NCBI GenBank assembly: GCA_021464415.1
Contig: CM038464.1
Location: forward strand, 51,442,783 to 51,506,782
Direction of reading: 5' to 3'
Origin: Lonicera japonica
Lineage: Eukaryota; Streptophyta; Magnoliopsida; Dipsacales; Caprifoliaceae
DNA: 64,000 nucleotides
The notes beneath the pieces are model-generated. The model had not been told where the DNA came from, ran no database searches, and was given only the letters and a program-made list of their open reading frames with translations. Below are positions 1-12,494 of the stretch, one piece after another; position 1 is the stretch's first letter, and each line of letters starts with the position of its first letter. The translations under genes were made by a program, and so were the position numbers.

Positions 1-38
1 GGACGAGACCCGGGGGGGCGCATTTGTGGATTCTCACA
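1..38 (+). mobile_element. 3' tip of a Ty3/gypsy (Tat-like) LTR, cut by window edge
   Basis: These bases match the last bases of the LTRs ending at 45061 and 53771, including the GAC-CCG-GGG run and the terminal TTCTCACA. The LTR ends in CA at position 38. What follows (39 onward) is the interior of a different, copia-type LTR that is present without interruption at 36014-37559, so this element inserted into that LTR. The expected target duplication on this side is GTATT (39-43); its partner lies outside the window. Confidence 0.8.
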
Positions 39-379
39 GTATTAAGGTTTGATCTTCACCCGAAGAAGTTTGAATAGTGAAAATTCTCAGCGAACTAACC
101 GAACGCGGACGTATGTTTAGGAAACCGAACCGTGAGGACAAAAAGTCTCGAGCTTCAAATTGGTTTAATCTTTCAAAACTCAAGCTCTCTTTTTATTGCT
201 ATATTATTACTTGTATTTTGAGATTGCTTATTTGCTTATCTTGAGATTGATTACTTGAAGTTTATTATTTTCTTAATATTATTGCTTAGCTAAGTTGCTT
301 TGCTTAAATATTTTAAAAACGTTTTAATTCCACAGTAAATTTTTAAAACCCTATTCAAGGGTTGTTTTTCCGACCAACA
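39..379 (+). mobile_element. 3' part of a copia-type LTR, same family as 36014-37559
   Basis: This stretch aligns almost base for base with about 37218-37559, the last ~340 bases of the complete solo LTR further on. Shared landmarks are the GTATTAAGG start, the 'aaaccgaaccgtgaggacaaa' region and the terminal CCAACA. The 5' part of this LTR is outside the window because of the gypsy insertion at position 38. The LTR ends at 379. Confidence 0.75.
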
Positions 380-793
380 TATATTACAGTGTAGGTTACT
401 ATGATATGAGGATAAGTAATTACACTTAATGAAGTTTTTCTAGGTATCACAAACTTATAAAAAAAACTTCACCTATATGAACATAAAAGTGGTGTCGCTT
501 TTAAGCAAAAGTTAAAGGTTTACTTTTGCTAAATGCTCATGAAACCAAGGATGGAGCGCAAGGCCATAATAGTGCTCAAAAGGAGAAGATTAAGGAAATA
601 CATGATCAGTGATATTTCATGTGTGAAATATTTCCGGTTTTAACAATAAAAAAGATAAGGTTTAATGTTCAACATACCAAGTCTTTGTTAAAATCTTGAA
701 ACATTGTCACTAACTGAAAAGTTTAAATCTAAAAGATATTTTCATTTATCCATGGATTATCCAGCAATATATTTACAATCTAGTGGGGGAATG
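380..793 (+). mobile_element. Probable 3' internal remnant of a copia-type retrotransposon
   Basis: The stretch has no long open frame. Its right edge is a purine run, GTGGGGGAA, directly followed by TGTTGTGAG, which is the usual arrangement of a polypurine tract and the start of a 3' LTR in copia elements. The text between resembles the non-coding end of such elements. The call rests on that junction alone. Confidence 0.4.
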
Positions 794-1512
794 TTGTGAG
801 ATTATAAATATATTGGAATATAAGGTATTAAGGAATATGGAAAGCCATATCCCACATTGGAAAGGAAAGAAACATTTAATAGCTTTAAATAATATTAAAT
901 GCTTGGAGTTCATAATTTGGTATTAAAGGTATAAGCTATTATGGTGGGCCTACACGGCAGACGGTGCTATGCACCGTACCTGCACAGGTGTGTGCGAAAG
1001 TGCAATTGGGCGTTTTAGGGCTCTTTCTGAGGCGCACTTAGCACTTTGCATTGCACGCTTGCATCGCCAAGAGCCAATCAAGGCCATCTATTTTAGTCTT
1101 CATACAATTTAGTATGGACTTGTGATATACCAAATTATAACATAGCAGTTGAAAATAACAGTTATTTAACTACAATTTGAATAGCTATATGTATGTGACT
1201 TTCCATGAAGAGTCACATACTTTTATTCTCACACCTTTTCAAAAGTGTCTGTTAGCATACTATATAAGTGTGCCAACAGACTATGCAATCATCATCAGAA
1301 GAACAAGCCTTATATATATATATAGATAAATACAGTTTCCTTAATCTAGGAATTTTGCAGTCATAGAATTCCCGGATTGTTGTATCTTGGAGGTAATTTG
1401 TCTCATCTGTAATTAAAGAATAAAGGACAAATAACACCTTAAGGAAAGTGTCATCAGACCTCAATCTGTTCCAACCACCATTTCTGTATCCTATAACCAC
1501 AATTTCTTAACA
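794..1512 (+). mobile_element. Putative copia-type LTR
   Basis: It starts TGTTG just after the polypurine-like run at 785-793 and may end at TTAACA (1512). The part from about 1370 to 1500 ('tcttggaggtaatttgtctc' and following) has the look of a copia R-U5 region. There is no partner LTR in the window, so neither border can be tested by comparison. The right border is a guess. Confidence 0.35.
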
Positions 1513-3683
1513 GAGCTCAGAATTGATAATTCTATCCCTTTCAATTACATGCAATTTAACTACATTTATGTTTGTGTTATGTGTAATTGGATTTATATTA
1601 CTTATTTATTTATTGTGTCAGTTAAATCCTTTTTTTTATTTATAAAGTGATATCCTACTTCTACATACAAAAGGAGTGTGGAAGACACAAAAGAATGCCA
1701 ACCGGATACAAGATCAGTAAATTCAATACATTTTTTTCTATATTTATTATTATTTAAAGCCTAAATCCATTTTGGAGAAATTGAAACTACGTCATATTTT
1801 TAGTTTTTCAATTTTGCCTTAACAGACTTTTATTTCACAAAAAATAAAAATTATTTTTAGCGTAAACAATAGGGCTTGAACTCTCACAGTGAGGACAATA
1901 AATCTCTCAACAATTGTACTATTTATTTATTTTTTGAATTTTTTTTCTTTAAATTACTTATAATTAAACAACGCATGCAATATAAAAAAGTAGTATATAT
2001 AAATGCTACAAACTAATCACATTATTTATAAAATTATCTCCCATTTAATCAATGTATAGTTGAATGAATTATTTTCATTGAAGAAATTAAAGTGACTTTG
2101 GGAAAAATATAATTAATAGATTTCCTATGTTTTTTTTGTGGGTGGGTGTGTTGGGGGTTGGGGGGGAGGGGGGAGGTGGGGAAAGAGGGAGGATTGTTTT
2201 GAAGCATTGCGTCCTCCAGCACTCTTCGAATCCTTCAAGACATCAATAATGTGAAGATTGGACCTACATGTCAAGACATACAATTGATAAATGTGGTGTC
2301 GAGTTGGGAGAAGGGTACGGAGACTCAGACCGCTGGACCACAAACTCACGTCTTAAATATAACATGTGTCCTTGATTTTATTTTATCAATGTTAGATATT
2401 TTTATGTTCAGAAATATAATTTAGACATTTTTCAACGCCCAATCACTTGCAATCCTCGTGTCCTCTAGTTTTACGTACTCGTCTTTGTTCGTATAATTGA
2501 AGTTGCATACACAAAGAAAAGAAAGAAATAAAATTATTGTTTTGTTCTAAATTAATGGTCCTACCTTAATTTGGTAACTTTTAAAAAAGTACTAATTTTG
2601 ATTTAATTAATATTTAAAAGTATTATATTTTAGAGTTTGTTATATTAATTATTTTATTTTATTTTTTAAAAATTGAGATTGTGTATCAAAAATGAAATTG
2701 AGACTTTGGTCAATTGGTCAGTATAACACGCAAGGAGTACCAAGAAGAAGTAATGAGAGATTTTCGTTCTTCTCGAGTGTTGAATTTAGATCTGCTTGCA
2801 ACTTTTCAGACTTCATTTTCTAGTAATTAATAGAACCACCAATAGAACATTTACTTTTAACACTTTATTTTCTGGCCTCAAACTAAGCTATCAATCACTC
2901 CATCGAGCAACTCCAATAATTTTAATAAATATCCCATTAGAAAATTAAATTTTTGTATATAAAATTTTGATGTGAATTAGCACATCATAAATTAGACTTC
3001 GATTCTCTTTTCATGTCGACACGTCTCAAAGGACCTTTTATATATATATATATCATAAATTAATTTAAAAATTAAAAATTAATGATGATCACAAGCGCAA
3101 ATAGTTTTTTTGGAAGGTGTAAAAGTCTCCCTTTAACTATAACAATAAAATTCTTTGTTATAAACTTAAACTTTAGAGTCTCTCAATTAAATTTTGAGTG
3201 GCTGTTTTTCCCAACAAAACCAGCGCAAAGAGAAGAAAAAGACTAATGAACAAAAAAGTTTAATTCAATAATTCTAGTAATTAAGCCAACTATAAATCTT
3301 TTTTAGCTAATCACTACCTTAAATAGGTATTACTTGAATTAGCCCTTCACCGTGGTCAGTGGGTCCTCCCATGTGATTAACGATTCAGATGTTTTTTTCT
3401 CAACTACAAAGCATTTTAATCAATCACCGTATTTTAAAATATTTATAAGGATTCGCACCTCCTCCCAAAATTTTAAAATAAATTAACTATGTTCCAAGTA
3501 TAAATAATTGAATATTATCATATGTATAGTTAAAAAAATACATTTTGTTAAAAAATAAATTATTTAGGAAAAAACAAATTTATCACTGCAAATGATATCA
3601 TTATATCTTAAAATAACAGCACTAAATGTTTTTTGCCAGTAGCATCAATATAAAATTAATATTTAGTGGATACATAGAGAAAA
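1513..3683. other. AT-rich intergenic spacer
   Basis: No coding region is supported. The stretch is AT-rich with short poly-A, poly-T and TA runs, and has one strongly G-rich block at 2139-2190. A short open frame across that block on the minus strand is proline- and threonine-rich low-complexity sequence and is not a gene. Confidence 0.6.
2139..2190 (+). other. G-rich tract with G-quadruplex potential
   Basis: The plus strand holds a dense series of G runs of three to six bases separated by T, TGT, A or AGG spacers. Four or more such runs in ~50 bases meet the usual sequence rule for a G-quadruplex. It stands out against flanks above 70 percent AT. Confidence 0.5.
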
Positions 3684-4045
3684 AAAATTGCCATTATAGC
3701 AATAGAGGCAGAAAAAAAACCCACATTTTTATCTCCCAAAAATCTGTTTCGAACTTCGTCCATTAATTAACTCGAATGAAGTGATAAGAAGCAAAAACTT
3801 CAGGAAAAAAAAAATGTAGTAAAAACAAAAACAAAAAATCAGAAATATTGAATCCAACACAACAAAATTGCCATTATAGCAATAGAAGCAGAAAAAAAAA
3901 AAACCCACATATTTTTATCTCCCAAAAATCAGTTTCGAACTTCGTCCATTAATTAACTCGAATGAAGTGGTAAGAAGCAAAAATTTCAGGAAAAAAAATT
4001 GTAGTAAAAAGAAAAACAAAAAATCAGAAATATTGAATCCAACAC
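3684..4045. repeat. 180-bp tandem duplication
   Basis: A block starting 'attgccattatagcaata' (3687) recurs at 3867, a period of 180 bases. Both copies run through the same 'tatctcccaaaaatc', 'ttcgaacttcgtccattaat' and 'attgaatccaacac' landmarks. They differ by a handful of substitutions and by the length of A runs, so the duplication is fairly young. Confidence 0.85.
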
Positions 4046-5484
4046 CACCGTCAATTTGTCGTTTAATGAGATCCATATAAGACACCAACAGAGATGACCC
4101 CAAGATTGTCTCAATAGCAATCTTATATCACTGTGTCAAGAGGCTTAATTGGGACAACTATTCAATTATAAATAGAAATAGAAATATACATATATATATA
4201 TATATATATATTTGTACGAAAAAATATATGTATATATACAGATGTACATGTATCCCACGTGTAACGTACTAACGTTACACTTATAAACCATGTGAATATC
4301 GTGATATGTGAAAAATCATGTTAAAATTATGAAGTTATGTTTATACTACTTATTGTAATATTTTAATCGTTTGTTCATTGCCAGGTGCAAGTGTGAACAT
4401 TAGTTTTTATAGTAACAAAGTGTGAAGTTTCACACTAGTGGTGGATTAGGATTTTAATTTAGTAAGAATTTCACTAGCACTAAATAAAAATAATAATTAT
4501 AAGAAATAATAACAGGATAATTTAAATATATATATATATATATATATATTAAGAGGATTGGAATGGTAAGTATTTTCTACTCTAAGCGTGCTATAGTGAA
4601 TATCTCTCTAATTTTGCTCATTTTTGTCATATTTTGAGGTAATGATTTGTCAAATATTGTTATATTAACTATATATATGATGATTAATATGATAAACACT
4701 ATGTTCTTGCTAATTTATGATAAATAATGGTGTAGTGTAACTTATGATGATATACATGTACACAATGTAATGAATACTTTATATTACTTAAAAAATCAAA
4801 ATAAATAGTTTCAATTATGGAAAAATTCTCAAATTGAATAGTTGATATCTTTAACATCTTGTAAACATAATTAAAATGTTAAATCAACGGTTCAAAACTT
4901 AAAAATATTTTAATTTAGAGAAATACCCGCCATAACCTATGGTGAAAAATACACGTCATTCCACTACTCTATATATTAAATATCTATTACGCAAAAGAGA
5001 TATCTGGCTAAGAAAAACATCTATTACAAAAGGATATATATGTTGAGCTACAAAATCCTCTTCGTTTTTTTTTTATACTAAAAGTAATTATAGCATTATC
5101 TCTAAGGTTTTGAGACCTTATAAACCCAAACTCAAACTTTAAATAATTATACAAAATTTCCTATATTACTATACCTATAAAAAAAAATTATCCAAGTGGG
5201 GGCTAGGCCCACATTTCCTCCGCTTGGTTCACGCCATCTTGTTCAAACAACCATCTGATCACTCTATTTTAAATTTACCGTCTCACTTTTTTAGATGTCT
5301 CAAATTGACAATTCTATTTTTAAATCCCATAACAAAATATAGGGTGTTCATACATGCACATTTAATATTTTGTTTCAACATCTATTTTTTAAGCTTTCAA
5401 ATTTAATTTTTAATTTTAAAAAAGCACTCTTAATTATTTGAACACCCTAATAACTATCTTGCTACAATTATGATGAAAATAAAA
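4046..5484. other. AT-rich intergenic spacer with (AT)n tracts
   Basis: No coding region is supported. It contains (TA)n microsatellites at about 4191-4211 and 4526-4549 and poly-T and poly-A runs. A small inverted-repeat piece at 5341-5448 is listed separately. Confidence 0.6.
5341..5448. mobile_element. Possible 108-bp miniature inverted-repeat element
   Basis: The left end GGGTGTTCATACATGCAC and the reversed right end GGGTGTTCAAATAATTAAG share GGGTGTTCA. The first eight bases are also the tip of the larger TIR element at 5485-6692, so this may be a strongly deleted relative. No convincing target duplication was found. Confidence 0.3.
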
Positions 5485-6692
5485 GGGTGTTCTTAAATGC
5501 ACCAACATAATCCGTCTTCTCACCCCACTAAAAGTTAAAGTTACGTTAATCTTAACCTAAAAAATAGCGCAAAACCCTTTCTTCTCACCCCGCTTTCTAT
5601 ACTTTGAAAAAATCGCCACTAATTTATTTTCTCACCCATTTAAAATTTTAAAAATTAAAAATAAATAAAAAATTACATTATTTCTAACAAACAAACATCT
5701 ACTATTTTCAATTAATTACATACATTTCATAAATATATGCTTATAATAAGTATTCTCATAATTTTATATAGATTACTAGACTTTTATTTTTATTTGCACC
5801 GGAACAATAACATTTTCAATGATGTTTTTCTTAATTTATTCAATCTTTTTATTTGAGCATGCATGGAAGTAAAATTCAATAAAACTCATGTTAAGTTATC
5901 TAATGTTAAAGTTAAAGAAATGTAGTGTTAACGCGTGTTTAATATGTCATAAATATATATATATATATATATGTATTGTATGTTGTGTTCTTATTGTTTC
6001 AATAATTAATTTCTTAAAATTATTCGTAAAAAATATTAAAAAATGAAATATTTTGGTGAGAAAATCTCTATCATTTTAATATTTTGTAAAGAAATCGTTT
6101 TCTTGAATCTCCAAAAAATTAAATATCATAGAAATCGAAAGTAACAAAATATGTTAATAAATGATTTATTTTTATGAAAACTATTTTATTTTTCTAATTA
6201 ATTTTTTCCATTTTCACAAAAGATAACATATATTTTCAAACAACAAATTGATCTTTTAATATTTTTGAAGTAGTGAATTAAGTATTATATTTACTTATTT
6301 GATAAAGATAAAAATAAATTTTGTAAATAAATTTGAAATATGAATAATAAACATTTAAGAAAATATTATATAAAATATCATATAATTACTAAAACTTATT
6401 CATGACAATTAATATTTTGTATCTTGGAGGTACTATTTAGATGAATTTTTTAATAAAATTTATTAAGAACGATGAAAATTTTATTATTATGTTTTAAGTC
6501 AATGAAAAATTTAATATTATTTAATATTTTTACTTTTAGCGACGAAATTTTATCGTCCCTATATTATTTCAATAACCTCACCCCACTGCTGGGGTGAAGT
6601 GCAAAATTTTTTAAAGATTTGATGGGATGAGAAGAAAGTATTCTCACACTAGGGTGAAAAGACTGATTTTGTGGGTGCATTTAAAAACACCC
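5485..6692. mobile_element. Non-autonomous 1.2-kb TIR DNA transposon with 8-bp target duplication
   Basis: The left terminus (5485 on: GGGTGTTCTTAAATGCACC, then an imperfect match through about 5526) is the reverse complement of the right terminus ending at 6692, giving ~40-bp imperfect terminal inverted repeats. The 8 bases before the element (5477-5484) and after it (6693-6700) are both AAATAAAA. The interior is AT-rich and codes for nothing. An 8-bp duplication is typical of hAT elements, but the GGG start is not, and Mutator-type elements with 9-bp duplications cannot be excluded in such A-rich flanks. Confidence 0.7.
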
Positions 6693-9494
6693 AAATAAAA
6701 AGCCCCGCATTCTTCACTTTCTCGTATTCTTCTCTCGCTAAATCCTTTACCATTTTTTAGGAGAGGATGTATAGTTAAGTCACTCTGATTTGATGGTGGT
6801 ATCGGATAAAATCAACTAAAATTAAGGTTTCTTTTAGTTATGCAGTTTTAGAATTATATATATAAGAATTAAAATTTTATAAAATTGTAATTCTATAAAA
6901 TCTGCAATTCTTAATGCTATACAATTACAATATTATTGTTGAATTGTATGTAAATTTCATTTGGAATTCTAAAATTCTTTTGGTTGGCTAATTTATAGAA
7001 TTCATTTAAAATTCTAAAAAGATAATGTATTTAAAGAACCTCTGCCACCACTGTCCACTGCCGAAACTCCGCAGTGATCGCTATAGTTCCAATAGTAAGT
7101 GGCGGCAGTGAACTATGGTTGTGCCGGTAGGTAGTGTAACCTTTTCAATGTATATACATACTGTACACACACACATATAATATATACATACATATATTTT
7201 CCATATATTCATATGTATATAATATGTGTTTATGTATTATATATGTATATTCTATATGTAAAATTTATGCATATATAGTGGCGAAATCATTTTGGGTGAG
7301 AACTTGGGTGGTTACAATGGTCTTAGAGTGGACCCATGACTACTACTACATATCGTGCAGATATATTTTAGGTCATGTCTATGGAGCTGATGGTGAGCAT
7401 AAATCACTAGATGCAGCTAGTTAGAGCCGAAATTGTTTATATGTGAGCTCGGCATGAAAAAGACGTCAGAGATTTAAAGGGAGAGATTGTAACGTTCAAA
7501 AAATATCACACATTGAAAAAGTTGTAACGTCCAAAAATATCTCAAATCGATAATATTATAATAGAAAAGTCCTTGCAAGGGTTCTTTTAAAAAAATATAT
7601 ATAATTATAATTAAAACTTGCCATTCTAGATGACAACTTAAGTCCTTACGAATAAGGAACAAATCATAATATTAAATACTATCACAAAAGCACATAGCAC
7701 TATCCAAACAAGTAAAATTGGGACAAAATTAAATAACTGAATAGCAACTCAATTCTAGTCTTGCTTATATAGAGATTATATGTAATATTTCAAATTGAAA
7801 ACAAACCGATAATGAATAATAAAAAAATAGAAATCAATGATCAAAAGTCCAACCATTCATTAGTTCAATCTAACTCCAATCCAAATCCTCTTAATTTTCC
7901 TTATCGCATTTTCTTTTTTCATTTTATAAATAAATAAAAGATTTTAAAAACTATGGGTTTTACATCAATCTCCCTAAACCAAATTTTGTCCCGAAATTTT
8001 AATTTATGTTATTTCTAAAGTGTAAATTCAAATTAAATAATATTTGCACAATTATTAATTTATCTTGCAATAAAACTATACACTATCACAAAATATAACA
8101 AAGAGTGAGATTCAATTCAAATCATTATTCAATTTATGAACTCACAAGGCAACATAAAAATCAAATTAAATATAATTTTAAAGCAAAATTTGTTGGGTTA
8201 TGAAAAATTTTAGAGTCTCATATATAATCTAGTAAAGAAATAATTGTTTTATAATAAACCTGCTTTTTACTATTCACATACTCCAATATCTTCTATATCT
8301 ATTAATTTCAACAAAATATTTGTTTCTTGAATTCATAATAGTGAAGGGATATGGAGAGTAAAATAAAATAACAAGATTGTCAGATACATGTTGATGGCAC
8401 TTTTTTTCTCACAGCAATTATATCGAGTGTTCCTTTGTTTTCTTAGTAAGCTGCTCAGGCAATTAGGAAAGCTCCTTCAAATTTAAAAACAAGATTTAGG
8501 TGCTTAAAAGATGGGATGTTCACACTTGCCTGGGTGTTAGTAAATTTGGTAAGCGGAAGTGGGTTTTTGCACCTGCTACTATTAAAACAATAGAAATCTT
8601 TTCTTGTCCAATAACATGTGTATCTAATTAAGTATGGATTGTATAAAAAAAATATGTGTTAAACAAAAAATTAAGGGTATTTTTACTACCAACGCCTAAA
8701 ATATAAGTACTTCCTCTATCCGAAATTGGAAGTCTAATATTTTTTTTTGGAATGACCCGAATTAAGAGTTTCATTTCCCTTTTTTAGATGATCATCAACT
8801 TACCTAAGTTCACAATAACAAACATGTTTTGTTTTACACCAGTGATTGTAATAAAATAATTACATTCTTATAAAATGTAAAAGTTAATTTCTTGATAATT
8901 GATTAAACTAAAATTAGTGTTTTTTTTGAAAAGATATCAAAATCAAAATGTGATTGTCAATTTAAAATGATAAAACTATTATTTATTGCTAGTATTTGAC
9001 GGTCTTTTACAAATAAAAAAAATGTGAAATAATGTCATATGATAAAGACTTGATCACACAATAATTTATTTTTTTCTCAATAAGTTCGAAAGTCGTATAG
9101 TTTCTTAGTTGGCATATTTTATAATTTGCGAATTGATCATTTAACTTGAGATTTAAAATTACCAATTAACCCCTTCAAATTTACGATTTTCTAAAATGCA
9201 TATCTGATGAGTATTTGAACGTATATATAGAATCGTTTCCAATACGTACAAGATATATATAAGTTTGTAGACATTAATTTTAAAACTATTTTATGCATAG
9301 ACCCATTACAATCTATACAGTACGTCTAGATCGATTGCCACCAAAATCCTGATAATAGATGGATACAAATTTCCTTCTTCTCAATTAACACTCGATACAT
9401 AAGCCTAAATATCTATTTTCTCTATTAACATCTTATTGTTAAGTATAAATATATATATATTTAATAATGACACATATTATATAATATTTTAACT
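6693..9494. other. AT-rich intergenic spacer downstream of the acyl-activating enzyme gene
   Basis: No coding region is supported. A purine run followed by TGTAACGTTC at about 7472-7500 looks like a polypurine tract and LTR start, but no matching LTR end was found. A second near copy of the 'taacgttcaaaaaatatc' motif occurs about 40 bases on. The stretch just left of 9495 is the gene's 3' flank. Confidence 0.55.
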
Positions 9495-11393
9495 TCAAAG
9501 CCTAGACATGGCAAGAACTTGTTCATGAGATTCTTGATTATATCTAGGTTGATCCACCTTTGTAGTCTTCTTGTGGGTTTGTTGAATCTTCTCACTGATG
9601 ATTAGACTCTTTGCTTTGTTTCTCAGCTCAATTTTTTGAATTTTTCCGGTTGCAGTCTTGGGCAACTCATCCATGAATTCCACCTTCTTTGGTACCATAA
9701 ACCCTGGCAAGTTTTTCCGGCAATGAGCAATGATATCGGCCTCTTTTATGACTTTCTGTTCGCTGCTTTTCACCGTGACAAAGGCACATGGAGTCTCGCC
9801 CCATTTTGGGTGCGGCATTGCCACCACTGCCGCTTCGAGCACACTCGGGTGCTGGTAGAGTATAGTTTCTAACTCAACACTGCTTATGTTTTCACCACCG
9901 GAGATAATTACGTCTTTTGAGCGATCTTTGATTTCAAGGTACCCGTCGGGGTGAATAACCCCGACATCACCGGTGACAAACCACCCATTGACAAACGCTT
10001 TTGCGGTGGCATCTTCGTCTTTAAAGTATCCTTTCATGATGCTACTCCCTCGAAGGACGATTTCACCCATGGTTTTCCCGTCCCGTGGCACACTTTTCAT
10101 TGATTTTAGGTTTTTCACATCCACGTCAGCTAGAGTTAGTATGCTGACACCTTGACGTGCCTTTAGTTTGGCTTGATCGGCCTTTGAGAAGTGGTCCCAC
10201 TGGGCCTGCCACTCGCAGACCAGTGCAGGCCCAGTGGCCTCCGTGAGTCCATAAGCATGAACAACATGAAATCCCATCTCCTCGATTCTTTCGAGTAAAG
10301 AGGCGGGAGGGGGTGCCCCACCCGTTAGTATCTCAACGCGGCCGGGCAACTGGCAGCGCTCGTGTGGTTTTGCTTCTAGAAGGATGTTAAAGACGATGGG
10401 GGCGCAACACATGTGAGTCACTTTGTGCAAAGCAATATTGGAATACATTTCTGTAGCGGTTGTGTTACGTATGCACACGTTGGTCCCACCCCGTGCTGCC
10501 ACTCCCCATGTGAAAGTCCACCCGTTGCAGTGGAACATAGGAAGTGACCATAGATAAACTGGCTCGCTCCCCATTTCCCAACCCTGTATCAGGCTCATAG
10601 TACTCAGAAAGGCCCCTCGGTGGCTATAGACCACTCCCTTGGGGGCAGACGTGGTCCCAGACGTGTAGTTGAGGGCAATTGGGTCCCACTCGTCCTGGAG
10701 CTCCTCAGCAATGTAGCCGGGGTTTCCATGGTGGATCAGTTGTTCGTACTCGAGCTCACCCAGTCTGACACCAGTGGGCGAGGCGATGTCATCAATCACG
10801 ATGACCAAAGGGATCTGCGACTCTGATGAGACGGACGATTCCAGATCCGCCATTAGAATACGAAGGGCGTCCCGAGCTAAAGGCACAAATTGATAGTCTA
10901 CGAAGAAGACCTTTGCCTCGGAATGTGCGAGGATTGTTGCTATGTTTTTAGCATCTAGCCTTGTGTTGATGGTGTTGAGAACAGCCCCAGCCATGGGCAC
11001 AGCAAAGTGCATCTCATACATTGCTGGTACATTTGGTGCCAACACCGATACCTATAAAATAGCAAACCATAACTTTTTCAATATTATTTCGAGTAATGTT
11101 AGCTGGAATTACAAATAATATACACAAAATGTTATGTGACTGGGTATTCTTAGCCCAATTATGAAAATAAATTAAGATGAAAGAAAAATACTTACCACAT
11201 TGTTTTTGACAATGTTTAGTGAGCGGAGAGAGGAAGCAAGGCGGCAGCAGCGCTCATGAGTTTGCTCCCACGTGAAGCGAACATCTACATATATGACAGA
11301 CGTCCGCTTTGCGTAAACCTCTGAGGCTCTCTTGAGAAAAGTGAGAGGAGTGAGAGGCACATAATTTGCTGCACACTTTGGTAGTCTATCCAT
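9495..11393 (-). CDS. Peroxisomal acyl-activating enzyme (AMP-dependent acyl-CoA synthetase)
   Basis: Adenylate-forming ligase that activates a carboxylic acid with ATP to an acyl-AMP and transfers it to coenzyme A. Exon 1 is 11196-11393 and exon 2 is 9495-11051. The 144-bp intron has GT at 11195-11194 and AG at 11053-11052, phase 0. The product is 584 residues, near the 550-580 usual for this plant family. Visible motifs: P-loop YTSGTTSAPKG at about 195-205, HAYGLTE at about 331, TGD at about 427, DRSKD at about 442, and PKTATGKIQK at about 530 with the catalytic lysine near 536. The C-terminus SRL is a type 1 peroxisomal signal. It resembles the AAE1/AAE5/AAE11 and hop CCL type clade of short- to medium-chain acids; the substrate cannot be told from sequence. 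No frameshift or premature stop was seen. The start is the first ATG in an exon whose reading frame matches the family N-terminus. Confidence 0.93.
11052..11195 (-). other. Intron 1 of the acyl-activating enzyme gene
   Basis: On the minus strand the donor reads GTG|GTAAGT and the acceptor TATAG|GTATCG. Joining them keeps the frame (phase 0) and gives the continuous ..NNV|VSVLAPN.. segment expected in this family. The intron is AT-rich. Confidence 0.9.
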
Positions 11394-11560
11394 TTGATTT
11401 TTGTATGTTATGGTGGGTTAATTGAGCTCTTTAATTAAAGGAAGAGAAAAATATTTTAGAGAGAGAGAGAGAGAGGGTTTAAATGAGTTTTGATTTGTAT
11501 GACTAATGACTTGAAGTGAAGAGAATTGGAGGGAATAAATAGACAGAGCCAAGAACGTAG
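11394..11560 (-). promoter_or_regulatory. Likely 5' UTR and core promoter of the acyl-activating enzyme gene
   Basis: On the minus strand a TATA-like CTATTTATT lies at about 11536-11544, some 145 bases upstream of the ATG. Between it and the ATG is a CT-repeat (GA on the plus strand, about 11458-11476), a common feature of plant 5' leaders. No other TATA-like site is better placed. This is positional inference only. Confidence 0.4.
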
Positions 11561-12494
11561 GCAGACAATGGGCCCACGTTAATTTGGTGGAAGTTAATAG
11601 AGAAATTGCAATGTGTGGTAGTGTAATGAGAGAGAGAGAGTTAAGTTTGATTTTTGAACAATGAATAAGACTTTTGACTTGAAAGTAACTAATATTTGTG
11701 TTTTCTTATCTTTTTGGTGCCATGGTATTCACACTGGTTGGGCTGCTTGACTATGCCACCTCACTAAACATGTCCATGTGAACATATATATATATATATA
11801 TATTGTGTTTACCAAAAAATGAAAAGCATATACACATTGAATTTGATTGAAGCCACACAATGGTTGTTGTAATCTTTATTATTACGTACATACACGTATA
11901 TGTTCTCATTCTCTTAACGATCAACTTTTTAATCTTTAAATATAAATTAATTAATTGAGGCAAATGGATAAAATTTTTGATGCTATTGGATAAAAATGAT
12001 CTCCATGATTATTACATCATTTTCATCAAATTTTATCAAAAAATTCAACTGAAGAGCGGATTAATTAAAAATCTAAAATTTAACGCCCAAAAATGTACAA
12101 ATTTTTATTAAACTAACTTTTTGGTTGAATTTTTTAATGAAATTTAGTAGAGATAATCTACTAATCATGAATATTATTTTTACCAAGATTTATTAAAAAA
12201 ATCATTTATTTACTCTATCAAAAAAGTTGGTCTGTAATTAAAAATAATAAAAAATAATAATCTTTAGGAAAAAAGAAATACATATACATATACATATATA
12301 TATATATATTTGTGTTTCTGTGTATATACGAAAATCTAGTAGTTAGTGAAATTTCTCAGCACAGACCCAGAAATCTTCATCATGTGTTCCGCAAGTCTTG
12401 AGAGAATTGACCATCCATGCTTTACGTGTTTTTTCAGGTCCTATTCAAATCTCCTTCCCAAATAGGTTGTTGGCTTCATGTTATTCAACTTTTA
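11561..12494. other. Intergenic spacer upstream of the gene
   Basis: No coding region is supported. It holds a second short GA repeat (about 11628-11641), an (AT)n tract at 11784-11803 and another at 12291-12309. Distal regulatory sites may be here but none could be recognised. Confidence 0.5.

Noticed and set aside
2125..2349. Proline-rich open frame on the minus strand
   Set aside because: It is the shadow of the G-rich tract at 2139-2190.
7472..7680. Polypurine tract plus LTR start (TGTAACG)
   Set aside because: No LTR end, partner LTR or target duplication could be found; it may be chance.
9636..10826. Plus-strand open frames opposite the acyl-activating enzyme
   Set aside because: They are antisense shadows of exon 2, which carries all the family motifs.
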